DNA of 63,485 nucleotides from Thermus composti (GTDB lineage Bacteria; Deinococcota; Deinococci; Deinococcales; Thermaceae): the NCBI RefSeq assembly GCF_014647535.1, contig NZ_BMPJ01000012.1:1-63485 (forward strand). Direction: 5' to 3'. A program made the position numbers and the translations under genes. Of this stretch, positions 7,424 through 16,712 are shown one piece after another; the first letter of the stretch is position 1; each line of letters opens with the position of its first letter. A model generated the notes under the pieces. It did not search any database. It was not told where the DNA came from and worked only from the letters and a program-made list of their open reading frames with translations.

Positions 7424-7811
7424 GGGGCCGCGAAAGCTCCTTGACGCCTCGGCCCTTCTCGCCTACCTGCAGAGGGAGCCGGGCTTTGAGGCGGTGCGGG
7501 AGGCCCTTCGGGAGGGGGCGGCCATCAGCGCGGTGAACCTCGCCGAGGTGGCGGGCAAGCTCAAGGCCAGGGGGAAGGACCCGGAGCGCATCGTGAGGCG
7601 GCTTTTGGCCATGGGCCTCGAGATCCTGCCCTTCACCCTGGAGGAGGCCCTGGAGGCGGGGGCTCTTGACCCCCTGACCCGGCCCCTGGGCCTTTCCCTG
7701 GGGGACCGGGCCTGCCTGGCCGCCGGGAGGGTGCGCGGCCTGGCCGTCCTCACCGCGGACCGGACCTGGGCCGGGGTGGTGCCGGGCGTGGAAGTGGTGG
7801 TGGTGCGCTAG
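7416..7811 (+). CDS. PIN-domain toxin, second VapC
   Basis: 131 residues. KLLDASALLAYLQ (D near residue 10), AVNLAEVAGKL (E near 46) and LSLGDRACLAAGR (D near 102) give the PIN acidic cluster, and VLTADRTW near the end supplies the last acid. Closely resembles the toxin at 1055 along its whole length, so the two pairs are duplicates or were acquired from related sources. Ends 4 nt into the convergent gene. Confidence 0.82.
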   Translation: MPEGPRKLLDASALLAYLQREPGFEAVREALREGAAISAVNLAEVAGKLKARGKDPERIVRRLLAMGLEILPFTLEEALEAGALDPLTRPLGLSLGDRACLAAGRVRGLAVLTADRTWAGVVPGVEVVVVR

Positions 7812-8299
7812 GCCCAAGGGGCCAGGAGGACCCTCGTCCCCTCGGGGAGAAACCGCCTCAGGTAGGCCACGCGCTCCGGGACCGGAGCCCCCCAGACCTG
7901 GCCCACGAACCTCCGGGCGAAGGCTTCTCCTTTGGCCTTTACCCGGGCCCGGGCGTAGGCCCCGGCGTCGTACTCCAGGGCCACGGGGCCTTCGGGGGTG
8001 AGCCAGACCCCATCGGGCTCCTCCACGGGGTGGCGGGGCTTGGGGCTCACCCGCCACACCCTGGGGTCAGGAGGCACCCCGAGGAGGAGGCGCATCTCCG
8101 CCAGGCCCGCCAGGTGGCGGAGGGCGGTGAGGGGGTAGCGGGCCACGCTCGGGTGGGCCCAGAAGGCCACGGGCTCCTCCTTCCGGTAGTAGGTGAGGCC
8201 CAGGTAGCCCTCCACCCGCACCGCCTCCTCTGGGGGGACGAGGCCCCAGCGCCGGGCCTGCTCCTCGGACCAGGCGAGGTCCACGGCGAGGGCCGTCAT
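7808..8299 (-). CDS. Replication-relaxation-family protein
   Basis: 163 residues. The C-terminal half holds PDGVWLTPEGPVALEYDAG followed by a KAKGEAF segment, the arrangement of the Replic_Relax family (restriction-endonuclease-like fold with PDG and E-x-D). Members are found on conjugative plasmids and have been linked to relaxation of plasmid DNA. No classical relaxase is seen in this window, so this is a candidate for processing at oriT. Overlaps the stop of the VirB10-like gene by 4 nt and shares its strand. Confidence 0.5.
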   Translation of the reverse strand: MTALAVDLAWSEEQARRWGLVPPEEAVRVEGYLGLTYYRKEEPVAFWAHPSVARYPLTALRHLAGLAEMRLLLGVPPDPRVWRVSPKPRHPVEEPDGVWLTPEGPVALEYDAGAYARARVKAKGEAFARRFVGQVWGAPVPERVAYLRRFLPEGTRVLLAPWA

Positions 8300-9930
8300 T
8301 GCCCACTACCCCCCAGCACCAGGACCGTGAGGGGCGTCCCCTGGGCCACCTCCGCCACCCGGACCACGGCCCTCGTGCCCTCCGGGACGGAGAAGAGGTC
8401 CGCCGCCGCCGCGCCCAGGAAGAGCTCCAGGGGCGGGGCCTGCCCCTGCTGGATCACCGTGCCCGAGGGCGTGGTGGTGACGGTGGTCTGTTGCGACCGG
8501 GCCCGCACGTAGTCGGAGAGGCCCCGAAGGGAGCCCCGCACCAGGTCGGCCACCAGGGAGGGGGCCTCCTCCCGGACCTGGGCGGGGAGGCCCTGGGCGA
8601 GGTCAGCCCCCAGGACCACGGCCCGCACGGGGAAGACCTTCCCCGCCAGGACCGCCTGGTCCAGGTTCACCTCCACCCGGCGGGTGGGGGAGAGCTTGGC
8701 CTTGCCCAGGAAGGTGGCCCCGTCCTCCGTCTCCAGGGCCACGGGGACCTCCTGCCCCTCGGGGACCACGAGCTTCACCGCGAGCCTCCCGGAAAGCCGG
8801 GTGCCGGGGAGATAGGGGGAGGAAGCCGTGGGGGAAGGCGGGGAAGGGGCCGTGGAAGGAGGCGTGGGAGAGGCCTGCCCCCGCCCGAAGACCTCGGGCA
8901 GGTTGGCCTCGAAGAGGCCGGGCCCCTGGGCCTGAGGCGAGGCGGTTGAAGCGGAGGGCGCCGCCTGGGGGGCCTCGGCCTTCCTGTAGGCCACGAAGGA
9001 GGAGACGGGGGCCACCTGGCCGGAGGCGCTACCCGCCTGCCCTTGGTAGACGGCGAGGCCAGGCCCGGTGGAAGCTTCCTGGGCCTGGGCCCTGAGGGGC
9101 ACGGAGAGGGAGGCCTGGGCCGGGGCCTCGGCCTCGCCCTGGCGGAGGTAGACCGTCATGGGCGGGGCCGGGGCCGCTTCGGCGGCGGGCGCTTGGCGGA
9201 CGTAGGCCGCCATGGAAGGCGTGAGGTAGGTTCCGGTGCCCCCAACCGAGGCGGGGCTCGCCGGGTACGCGCCCACGGTCTGGGGCGGGGGAGGCACCTC
9301 CCCGGCGGACGAGGGCGTGGGCGGAGGGGGGATCGTCTCCGGCAGGGCCGTGGACGGCGCGGTCCCCAGGGAGGCCTCTCCCGTGGCCCCGGAGACCTCG
9401 GCGGGGGGCGCGGGGACCTGAGAGGCCTGCCCGCCAGGGGCCGCCTGGCCCTCGAGGGCGGACGCCGAAGGGGAGGCCTCGGCGCCCGGGACCTCCGGCG
9501 TAGCGGGGGCGACCCCCGTGGAGACCACGCTCTGGGCCGGGGGAGGGGTTTGGGCTTGGGCCGGGCGCTTGGGGCCTCCTATGTTGTTCATGGCCCACAT
9601 GAAGACGAAGAGGCTCATAAGGCCGCCCACGCCGATCAGGATCTGCTTGGGACGGGAGGGCACCCACTCCCCGGTGAGCTCGTCATAGCGGTTGAAGAGG
9701 CGGTTGTAGAGGCCCCGGAGGAAGGCCCGCTTCCTCACCTCCTGGCGGACCTCCTCCTCCGGGGGCCTGACCTGCTCGAACTCGATCCCCCCCTCCAGGA
9801 GGGCGGCGAGCTCCGGGTCCTTCTCCCTGAGCTCCTCCAGGAGGGCGTAGAAGCTGGGCTCGTCCGGCCCGGGGAGCTTCCTGCCGAGCTTCTCCTCTAC
9901 CTGCTTGCGCACCTCTGGGTTCAGCCTCAC
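8296..9930 (-). CDS. VirB10/TrbI-like channel protein
   Basis: 544 residues. A cytoplasmic N-terminus (about 110 aa) is followed by one membrane helix (ILIGVGGLMSLFVFMWAM), a 250-residue Pro/Ala/Ser-rich periplasmic linker and a globular C-terminal domain (residues about 390-544) with FLGKAKLSPTRRVEVNLD and a hydrophobic beta pattern, as in VirB10/TrbI/TraB proteins that span both membranes. GTG start chosen because CAACAT lies 6 nt upstream on this strand; an in-frame ATG at 9948 overlaps that box. Divergent from virB2. Confidence 0.6.
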   Translation of the reverse strand: MRLNPEVRKQVEEKLGRKLPGPDEPSFYALLEELREKDPELAALLEGGIEFEQVRPPEEEVRQEVRKRAFLRGLYNRLFNRYDELTGEWVPSRPKQILIGVGGLMSLFVFMWAMNNIGGPKRPAQAQTPPPAQSVVSTGVAPATPEVPGAEASPSASALEGQAAPGGQASQVPAPPAEVSGATGEASLGTAPSTALPETIPPPPTPSSAGEVPPPPQTVGAYPASPASVGGTGTYLTPSMAAYVRQAPAAEAAPAPPMTVYLRQGEAEAPAQASLSVPLRAQAQEASTGPGLAVYQGQAGSASGQVAPVSSFVAYRKAEAPQAAPSASTASPQAQGPGLFEANLPEVFGRGQASPTPPSTAPSPPSPTASSPYLPGTRLSGRLAVKLVVPEGQEVPVALETEDGATFLGKAKLSPTRRVEVNLDQAVLAGKVFPVRAVVLGADLAQGLPAQVREEAPSLVADLVRGSLRGLSDYVRARSQQTTVTTTPSGTVIQQGQAPPLELFLGAAAADLFSVPEGTRAVVRVAEVAQGTPLTVLVLGGSGQ

Positions 9931-9936
9931 GCCCTC

Positions 9937-9970
9937 ATGTTGCCACAAAAGGGTAGGGTTTTGCTATAAT
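9937..9970. promoter_or_regulatory. Divergent promoters, virB10-like and virB2 operons
   Basis: Plus strand: TTGCCA (9940-9945), 19-nt spacer, TATAAT (9965-9970), leading to the ATG of a leader ORF at 9980. Minus strand: CAACAT (9942-9937), 6 nt before the GTG at 9930. The minus -10 overlaps the plus -35, so firing in one direction should hinder the other. Confidence 0.55.
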
Positions 9971-9979
9971 AGCAGTCGT

Positions 9980-10087
9980 ATGAGGTTGAAAGGGGGTGGG
10001 AACGCGCGAGTCAAGGTTGTGGGGATGGACGGGCTTCAGGCTTTGGGCTTCGGGCTTCTTGACCTTTTGGGAGGTAGAGCGTGCTGA
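9980..10087 (+). CDS. Possible 35-aa leader ORF before virB2
   Basis: An ATG 9 nt after TATAAT opens a 35-residue frame that ends 7 nt inside virB2. It may couple ribosomes to the GTG of virB2 or simply be untranslated leader. The peptide (MRLKGGGNARVKVVGMDGLQ...) has no recognisable features. Confidence 0.3.
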   Translation: MRLKGGGNARVKVVGMDGLQALGFGLLDLLGGRAC

Positions 10088-10455
10088 AGAAGCTGGCTAA
10101 GGGTTTCAAGACGGAGCACTTCCGGTTCTTCGTGCTGGCGTTGGCGGTGGGCCTCGCCCTCTTCGGGGTGGCGGAGGCGCAGACGAACCCGGCAGACCAG
10201 GCCTTTGGCAACGTGGCGAACGCCATCTGCACCATCGTGGGCTACCTGAAGGGCCCCGTGGGCCTGGGGATCATCATCCTCATGTTCGCCATAGGCGGCA
10301 TCAGCCTCGCCATCGGCGGGCGCAACGCCTTGCCCCTCATGATCGGGGCGGGCATCGGGGGCATCATCATCGCCGCCGCACCCTACTTCGCCAAGATGTT
10401 CTTCGGGAGCGTCACCAACACGGCCAACGCCCCCGCCTGCACGAACCTCTTCTGA
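10081..10455 (+). CDS. virB2: VirB2/TrbC-type pilin subunit
   Basis: 124 residues. A long signal sequence ending VAEAQ is followed by a small mature protein with two hydrophobic helices (GPVGLGIIILMFAIGGISLA and LMIGAGIGGIIIAAAPYFA), the hallmark of conjugative pilins. Two cysteines remain in the mature part (C near 50 and C near 119), which could form a disulphide. GTG start 5 nt after GGGAGG. Next gene VirB3 after 3 nt. Confidence 0.85.
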   Translation: MLKKLAKGFKTEHFRFFVLALAVGLALFGVAEAQTNPADQAFGNVANAICTIVGYLKGPVGLGIIILMFAIGGISLAIGGRNALPLMIGAGIGGIIIAAAPYFAKMFFGSVTNTANAPACTNLF

Positions 10456-10458
10456 ACC

Positions 10459-10776
10459 ATGCTCAGGCTCCGGGTGTGGCGGCTCTACCAACCCCTGACG
10501 CTCCTCGGCCTCGAGCTTTGGCAACTCTTCCTCGGGGCCGTGGCCATGACCGTGGGGCTTCAGGTGGGCGGGGCCCTGCCGCACCCGGCCCTGGGGCTGG
10601 TGCTGGCGGGGCTCTTGGGGTTTTTGGCCATCAAGTTCTCGGACCGTCTCAGGATCCTCTACCCGGGGGCGAGCCTGTGGCAGGAGATCGCCTGGCTCAC
10701 GCAGAAGGAGCGCTACCGCCCCGAGCGGGATGAGGACACGACCCCCCTGATCTATGACGAGCGCTTCCAGAGGTAG
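10459..10776 (+). CDS. virB3: VirB3-like inner-membrane protein
   Basis: 105 residues, two membrane segments in the N-terminal 60 residues, then a conserved-looking cytoplasmic tail (RLRILYPGASLWQEIAWLTQK). Size, topology and position between VirB2 and VirB4 fit VirB3/TrbD, which helps assemble the pilus with VirB4. Overlaps virB4 by 23 nt. Confidence 0.8.
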   Translation: MLRLRVWRLYQPLTLLGLELWQLFLGAVAMTVGLQVGGALPHPALGLVLAGLLGFLAIKFSDRLRILYPGASLWQEIAWLTQKERYRPERDEDTTPLIYDERFQR

Positions 10777-13318
10777 CCTCTTCTCCCGGGCGCGGGAGGA
10801 CTCCCTCACCGCGCTTTTGCCGTACTGGGAGATCCAGGACGGCCTCGTGGTCCTGAACGATGGGCGGGTGGAGCTCGGAGTTCGGCTGGAGCTTCAGCCC
10901 ACCCTCTTCGCCAGCACCGCCTACATGGAGGGCCTGGTGGGGGTCATCAAGACCATCCTTCGGAGCGGCGTGCCCGAGGGAAGCCGGGCCCGGCTCGTGG
11001 TGGAGGTCTCCCCGGCCCCCTTCGCCCGGGTGGAGCGGTACCGGGACCTCCAGGCCTCCCACCCCACGGCCCGCTTCCTGCAGGAGAGGCGCTACGAGGC
11101 CTGGCGGGAGCGGTGGCAGAGGGGGCAGGTCCTGGAGAAGCGGGTCTACCTCAGCGTCCTCCTGGGCAGGCCCCGGCACAAGCGGCGCCGGGTGCCCTTC
11201 ACCCCGGAGGAGTGGAAGGAGGTGGTGGCGGAGGCGGAGCGGGTGCGGACCCGGATCGTCCGCGCGGCCTCCGCCTACCGCATCCTCGCCTTCCCCATGA
11301 GCGACCAGGAGCTCTTCGCCGTCCTCTACCGCTACTTCAACCCCGCCCTGGCCCTGGCGGAGGTGCCCCAGTACCAACAGACCTGGCAACGCTACCCCCG
11401 GGAGGCCATCCGCCGCATCCCCTCCCTCAGGCCCCCCACCCTCCGGGCCCAGATCGCCCGGAGCGAGGTGGACAACTCCTACCGGGACGCCCTCTACGTG
11501 GGGGGCATGTGGGCGGGGATCCTCTCCCTCTACACGGTGCCGGACGAGACCTACGCGGAGATGGGGGACGTGCTGGCCCAGGCCGGGGGGGACCGCTTCT
11601 ACCTGGTCATGGACTTCCTCCACGAGCCCTTCGAGCTCGCCATCCGGGCCCTCAAGGCCCGGGCGAGGCGGTACTACTCCGCCTCCCAGTCGGGCACCTA
11701 CGTGGACCCCAACGTGCGGGTGGGGCAGGTGGAGACGGAGGGGGCCATCACCCACGTCTCCCAGATGGGGGACCACATCTTCCAGGTAGGGGCGAGCCTC
11801 ATCCTCCTGGAGCGGGACCGGCAGGTCCTGGAGGAGCGCGTGAGCCAGGCGGTGAGCACCCTGAGCCAGGTTCCGGGGAACCCCTTCCGTGTCCTGAGAA
11901 ACGGCCTCCTCGCCCCCTGGCTCACCCTCGCCCCCTTCTCCGGGGGGATAGCGGAGGAGAAGGTCTACCTCCTGGAGACCAACGCCGCCCACTTCTTCCC
12001 CACCACGGGGGCCTGGTCGGGAAGCCCCAGGCCCGTGGCCCTCTTCCGGACCCGCCAGGGGGCCCTGGTCTCCGTGGACCCCTTCGACAAGCGGATGCGG
12101 AACTACAACGGCATCGTGGTGGGGGGCTCGGGCTCGGGGAAGACCTTCGCCGTGCAGTACCTCCTCTCGGAGCTCTTGCGGGACGAGAAGGTGAGCGTGG
12201 TCATCCTGGACCGGGGCAAGAACTACCAGGCCCTGGTGGAGGCCTTCGGCGGGGCCATGGTGGAGATCCGCCCCGGGGCGGGGGCCAGCATCAACCCCTT
12301 TGACCTCGAGGAGGGGGAGGTGGAGCCCACCCCGGAGAAGAAGGGGGACCTACTGAAGCTCCTCCGGGCCATGGTCCCCCCCGGGGGCGACCCCACCCAG
12401 GAGGCGGTGGAGAACGCCATCCTGGAGGCGGCCATAGACCAGACCTACAAGCGGGCCACCACCGTGGACCTGAGGGAGGACGGCACCGGTCAGCGAAGCT
12501 ACATTGAGGAGAAGCGCTACCTCGGGGCCAGGCTCTCCGACCTGGTGAAGACCCTCCTCACCCTGGACGAGATCGGGGGGCGGGGGGTGTCCCCCTCGGA
12601 GAAGGAGGTGGCCCGAAGCCTTGCCCTCCGCCTCCAGTCCTGGACCGGGGACTCCCCCATGGGCACCTTCGTGGACCGCCCCACCTCCGTGCCCGTGAGC
12701 ACGGCCCGGGTGGTCTGCTACGAGCTCGAGGGCCTAGACGCCTACGAGGGCCTGGACGTGGTGGGCACGGTGCTCATGGCCGACCTCATCTGGAAGCGGG
12801 CGAAGGAGGGGAAGAAGCGGGGGGAGGAGCGGAACCTCCTGGTGGTCCTGGACGAGGCGTGGAAGGTGTTCAAGAACCCCTACGCCGCGAGCCTGGTGGA
12901 GGAGCTCTACCGCCGGTTCCGGCACCTGGGTGGCGGGATTTGGAGCATCACCCAGAGCCTCCAGGACTACAGCGGGGAGAGCGCGGGGAGGATCCTCCAG
13001 AACACCACCTGGGTCTTCCTCTTCCGGGTGCAGGGGGAGGAGGAGCACGTGCGAAGAGTCTTCGGCCTCTCCGACCGGGCCATGGCCGTGTGGAAGTCCC
13101 TGGGGGGCGTCAAGGGGCTCTACGGGGAGGTGATGGTGTGGGCGGTGCGGGACGACCGGAAGGAGGGGGACGTGCTCCAGCTCTGGCCCACGCCCTACGA
13201 CTACTGGCTCTTCACCAGCGCCCAGGACGAGGTGGCCCTGAGGAAGGCCATGGCGGAGAAGTACGGCGGGGACATCCTAAGGGCGGTGGTGGACCTCGCG
13301 GAGGGGAGGAGGCCGTGA
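10754..13318 (+). CDS. virB4: VirB4/TrbE-type secretion ATPase
   Basis: 854 residues, the usual VirB4 length. Walker A GGSGSGKTFAVQYLL near residue 457 and Walker B LLVVLDEAWKVF near 695, followed by the ITQSLQDYS motif of the VirB4/VirD4 family. VirB4 powers pilus assembly and substrate transfer at the inner membrane. ATG start lies inside virB3. The 4-nt overlap with the next gene shows a tight operon. Confidence 0.93.
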   Translation: MTSASRGSLFSRAREDSLTALLPYWEIQDGLVVLNDGRVELGVRLELQPTLFASTAYMEGLVGVIKTILRSGVPEGSRARLVVEVSPAPFARVERYRDLQASHPTARFLQERRYEAWRERWQRGQVLEKRVYLSVLLGRPRHKRRRVPFTPEEWKEVVAEAERVRTRIVRAASAYRILAFPMSDQELFAVLYRYFNPALALAEVPQYQQTWQRYPREAIRRIPSLRPPTLRAQIARSEVDNSYRDALYVGGMWAGILSLYTVPDETYAEMGDVLAQAGGDRFYLVMDFLHEPFELAIRALKARARRYYSASQSGTYVDPNVRVGQVETEGAITHVSQMGDHIFQVGASLILLERDRQVLEERVSQAVSTLSQVPGNPFRVLRNGLLAPWLTLAPFSGGIAEEKVYLLETNAAHFFPTTGAWSGSPRPVALFRTRQGALVSVDPFDKRMRNYNGIVVGGSGSGKTFAVQYLLSELLRDEKVSVVILDRGKNYQALVEAFGGAMVEIRPGAGASINPFDLEEGEVEPTPEKKGDLLKLLRAMVPPGGDPTQEAVENAILEAAIDQTYKRATTVDLREDGTGQRSYIEEKRYLGARLSDLVKTLLTLDEIGGRGVSPSEKEVARSLALRLQSWTGDSPMGTFVDRPTSVPVSTARVVCYELEGLDAYEGLDVVGTVLMADLIWKRAKEGKKRGEERNLLVVLDEAWKVFKNPYAASLVEELYRRFRHLGGGIWSITQSLQDYSGESAGRILQNTTWVFLFRVQGEEEHVRRVFGLSDRAMAVWKSLGGVKGLYGEVMVWAVRDDRKEGDVLQLWPTPYDYWLFTSAQDEVALRKAMAEKYGGDILRAVVDLAEGRRP

Positions 13319-14877
13319 GGGCGATCGCCCTCCTCGCCTTCGCCCTCCTCCCCGCCCTCGCGGTGAGGGTGGCGTGGCTTTCCCCGAGGCCCGGCGTCTA
13401 CCCGGAGGGGCGGGTCCTGGTGGTGGAGGCCCGGGTGGAGCCCGAGCCGGGGGAGAGGGTCCTCGAGGTGAGGGGTGTGGCCCTTCCTTCGGGGCGGGAG
13501 GTCTTCCGCACCACCTCCCTCCAGGTGAAGCGGTACTGGGACACCACGGGCTTCGGCGGCACCACGGCGCTTCGCCTGGAGGTGGACTACACCGGGGAGA
13601 AGACGGGCACGGCCTACGCCCTCCTCGCCCTCCAGGTCCAGGGGACGGGGCTTTCGGGCCAGAACCTCCAGGTCCAGGGGACGGGGCTTTCGGGCCAGAA
13701 CCTCCAGGCCCAGGGCCTCATGGAGGACCTGGACGGCTTCATCGCCCAGGCCTGCCGCTTCATCGGCTTCTACGAGCTCTCCTCGGTGCGGTGGCTGTGC
13801 ACCGCCCACCGGACCGTGAAGAAGGCCGTCAACTACTGGAACCAGCTCGGGGACATGTGGGAGGACTTCAAGAACCAGGCCATCTACTACGGCACCGGGC
13901 TGGCCCTGGACTGGCTGGGCAAGGGGCTTGGCCTCCACCAGCTCAACCCCCTGGTGGACCAGGTGGACCAGGCCCTGACGGACCTCATGAGCGACATCCG
14001 CCGCCAGAAGAACGCCATCCTGAACGCCCTGGCCCGGGCGCGGGCGGAGCAGTTGCGGGAACTGGACGCCTGGAAGCCCGGGGACGACCCCCTCTACTGG
14101 GGCCCGGAGTGGTGGACCCGGCTCATCTCCGGGGTGGTGCCCCAGCTGGGCTTCCAGGCCACGACCCAGAGCCTCGCCGACCTCCAGCGCACGGCCCAGC
14201 TCCTGGAGAACCAGTCCCGGGTGGCCCAGAACGTGAAGAACCAGCAGGAGAACCTGAGCCTGGAGAGCACCCTCCAGGACCTCTGGGACACCCTGGGGGC
14301 CGCCTGGAACTTCATCGCCGAGGCGGTGTCCAAGGGGTGGGCCTCCCTCACCGGGGGGCTTTCCGGGGCGAGCGTGGGCCTTCCCCAGGGACCCGTGGGG
14401 GCGCAGGGCGCTTCCCCCGGGGCCTCCCTGGGGGCCCAGCAGACTTCGGGCGGCTCCGGGGGCACCTCCGGCTCTGGGGGCGTGATGGACCCCGGCATCA
14501 CGGAAAGGCTCATCTCCGAGGCCCAGACCGCCCCCTCCACCCGGGAGGTGACGGAGGTGGTGGTGAAGGGCTTCGCCGAGCTCATCCGCCTGCAGGCCCA
14601 GGACTCTTTCCGGGCCGTGCAGGAGATGAAGAACCTCGCCGCCCAGCAGGCCATGACCGTGGAGCAACTGGTCCAGGTGAACCAGAACCTGGTGGAGCTC
14701 ATCAGGAAGCAGGAGCGTAGCGCCGAGGACCAGCTACGGGCCCTCATGGCCCAGGTGGCCTCCCAGGCGGAGAAGACCTCGGCCAAGTACGTGGCGGCGG
14801 GGGAGGCCCTGGAGATCCTCGCGCGGCAATGGAGAGCGCAAAGCGGCACCCCGCCGCCCTCGGGGGGTAGCCCGTGA
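13315..14877 (+). CDS. Large exported protein, VirB5/TrbJ position
   Basis: 520 residues with a signal peptide (RAIALLAFALLPALA). An N-terminal beta domain is followed by a perfect tandem 12-residue repeat (LQVQGTGLSGQN twice, residues about 106-129; the DNA period is 36 bp at 13632-13703). The middle is helical with two cysteines near 143 and 162, then a Gly/Ser/Gln-rich linker (about 365-400) and a helical C-terminus with many Gln. The position between VirB4 and VirB6 and the helical core suggest a VirB5/TrbJ role (pilus tip adhesin), but similarity is not evident. Confidence 0.5.
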   Translation: MRAIALLAFALLPALAVRVAWLSPRPGVYPEGRVLVVEARVEPEPGERVLEVRGVALPSGREVFRTTSLQVKRYWDTTGFGGTTALRLEVDYTGEKTGTAYALLALQVQGTGLSGQNLQVQGTGLSGQNLQAQGLMEDLDGFIAQACRFIGFYELSSVRWLCTAHRTVKKAVNYWNQLGDMWEDFKNQAIYYGTGLALDWLGKGLGLHQLNPLVDQVDQALTDLMSDIRRQKNAILNALARARAEQLRELDAWKPGDDPLYWGPEWWTRLISGVVPQLGFQATTQSLADLQRTAQLLENQSRVAQNVKNQQENLSLESTLQDLWDTLGAAWNFIAEAVSKGWASLTGGLSGASVGLPQGPVGAQGASPGASLGAQQTSGGSGGTSGSGGVMDPGITERLISEAQTAPSTREVTEVVVKGFAELIRLQAQDSFRAVQEMKNLAAQQAMTVEQLVQVNQNLVELIRKQERSAEDQLRALMAQVASQAEKTSAKYVAAGEALEILARQWRAQSGTPPPSGGSP

Positions 14878-16712
14878 GGCGGGCCCTTCTTCCCAAGGGG
14901 TGGGGCGCGAGGCTTCTCGCCCTCCTCCCCTTCCTCTTCCTCCTGGCCCTGGCGGACCCGCCCCCGCCGCCCCAGGGACAGATCGACCAGGGGGTTCGGG
15001 ACTTCCTCACGGGCATCCTCAACGCCATGCTCAACCTCAACGACTGGATCGCCCTCTTCAAGGCGAGCCTCCGGGACTTCCAGGCGGGGGCCTACACCAT
15101 CGGGCGGAGCCTCATCGTGGTGGGCCTCATCTGGAGCCTCATCCGGGCGGTCTACTACGGGAGCCTGGAGGAGGTCCTGGGGGCCATGGCCCGGGTGGTC
15201 CTGGCGGGGGGGTTCCTCTGGTTCGGGGAGGTCCTGGACGAGAGCTTCGGCGGGACGCAGGGCGTGTACTACGCCGTCACGAACACCTTCCGCACGGAGC
15301 TCGCGGACGCCATGACGGAGGCCGCCAACAACCTCAAGGCCCTAGGGGCGGTCATCAACCCCCTCTTCACCCTGGTCGCCATCGCCGAGGCGGGCCTCGT
15401 CCACGTGGCGGGGACCGCTTTGAACCAGGGGAACCTGTCGGAACTGTCCCAGCAGGTCCTGGCGGGCGTGGGGGCGGCGGCCCAGCTTCTCAACCCCGCC
15501 TCCCTCCTCCTCATCCCCTTCGTGGTGATCGCCATGGTCCTCACGGTGCTCATCAGCACCATGTTCATGCTCGCCTCCGCCTTCTGGCCCATCGTGGCGG
15601 GGAGCCTGGCCCTTCCCATCGGCCTCGGACCCCAGCTTTTCGGGCGGTGGCTTTCCGTGGTGGTGTGGGCCTTCCTCATGGGGGCCGTCGGGCCTTTCGT
15701 GGTGCGGGGGGGCATGGAGCTCGGGGTCTCCCGGCCCGCCGCCTACATCGCCTCCCAGGCGGTGGAGATCGTGAACACCACCGTGGAACAGCTCACCGGC
15801 CAGTTCCGGGAGAACCGCCGCATCTTCGCCGAGACCCTGAACGACTTGGCCCTCAGGAACGGGTGGGACCCCACGGTGTGCGGCTTTGAGGTCTTCGTGG
15901 ACACGGACGGGAAGCTCAACTACCGGAACGTGGCCCCAAATCCGAGCGCCATCCTCTCCCCGGTGGCGTGCGGGACCATGACCAAGGAGGCCATCGCCCA
16001 GGGGATGCGGCAGATGGGGACCTTCGTCCTGGGCATCGGCAAAGGGCTCGTGGACATGTTCCAGGCCTGGGCCCAGACCCTGCTGATGACCGTGGGAGGC
16101 ATGGCGGCGGCCCTCCTCATCGCGGGCTATCTCTCCAGCCTGGTGGCCACCTTCTTCGGTGGGCTTTCCCTGGCCGTGACGGCGGCGGCGGTGGGCTACG
16201 CCACCAGCGTGGCCGCGAGGGGCGTCGGGGGTGCGGGGCAGATGGTGCAACAGGCGGCGGGCGGCCTGGCCTCTGCCGGCCAGAGGGCGTTCACGGCGGG
16301 AGTGGAGGGCGTGGGCGGCTACATCCTGGAAAGCCCCAGGACGCCTTCTTCCTGGTGGAGCCCGCCCTCGGGGGGGGATGCCCCGGCCCTGCCGCCCAGC
16401 TACCAGCGCACGGTGGAGGTGCGGGCCTCCGGGACGGAGGTGCCGTGGGTGCACCGGGCCGAGTACGGCGAGGGCGTGGGGCCCGCCGTGGTGCGGCCCG
16501 CCCCCGGGGTGGGGCAGAGCGTGGGCTACACGGGTCCCGGGGAGGTCCCCTCCTACAAGGGAGCCCCTGAGGCCCCGGGAAGGTGGACCGACCGGGCCAA
16601 GGAGGTGCGGCCCCCGGAGACCCCCTCGGGCACCACCCTTCCCGCAGGGGGGCCGCCTCCGGGCAGGTGGATTGACAGGAGCGCTTACAGGAAGGGAGGT
16701 GATGAGGAGTGA
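14874..16712 (+). CDS. virB6: VirB6/TrbL-type polytopic membrane protein
   Basis: 612 residues: signal-like first helix, then about seven membrane helices up to residue 455 (for example LLIPFVVIAMVLTVLISTMF), and a long Pro/Gly/Arg-rich tail. Topology and position match TrbL/VirB6, which forms part of the inner-membrane conduit. The tail carries three PGRW(T/I)DR-type motifs; the same motif reappears in the small protein that follows. GTG start overlaps the previous stop. Confidence 0.85.
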   Translation: MRRALLPKGWGARLLALLPFLFLLALADPPPPPQGQIDQGVRDFLTGILNAMLNLNDWIALFKASLRDFQAGAYTIGRSLIVVGLIWSLIRAVYYGSLEEVLGAMARVVLAGGFLWFGEVLDESFGGTQGVYYAVTNTFRTELADAMTEAANNLKALGAVINPLFTLVAIAEAGLVHVAGTALNQGNLSELSQQVLAGVGAAAQLLNPASLLLIPFVVIAMVLTVLISTMFMLASAFWPIVAGSLALPIGLGPQLFGRWLSVVVWAFLMGAVGPFVVRGGMELGVSRPAAYIASQAVEIVNTTVEQLTGQFRENRRIFAETLNDLALRNGWDPTVCGFEVFVDTDGKLNYRNVAPNPSAILSPVACGTMTKEAIAQGMRQMGTFVLGIGKGLVDMFQAWAQTLLMTVGGMAAALLIAGYLSSLVATFFGGLSLAVTAAAVGYATSVAARGVGGAGQMVQQAAGGLASAGQRAFTAGVEGVGGYILESPRTPSSWWSPPSGGDAPALPPSYQRTVEVRASGTEVPWVHRAEYGEGVGPAVVRPAPGVGQSVGYTGPGEVPSYKGAPEAPGRWTDRAKEVRPPETPSGTTLPAGGPPPGRWIDRSAYRKGGDEE

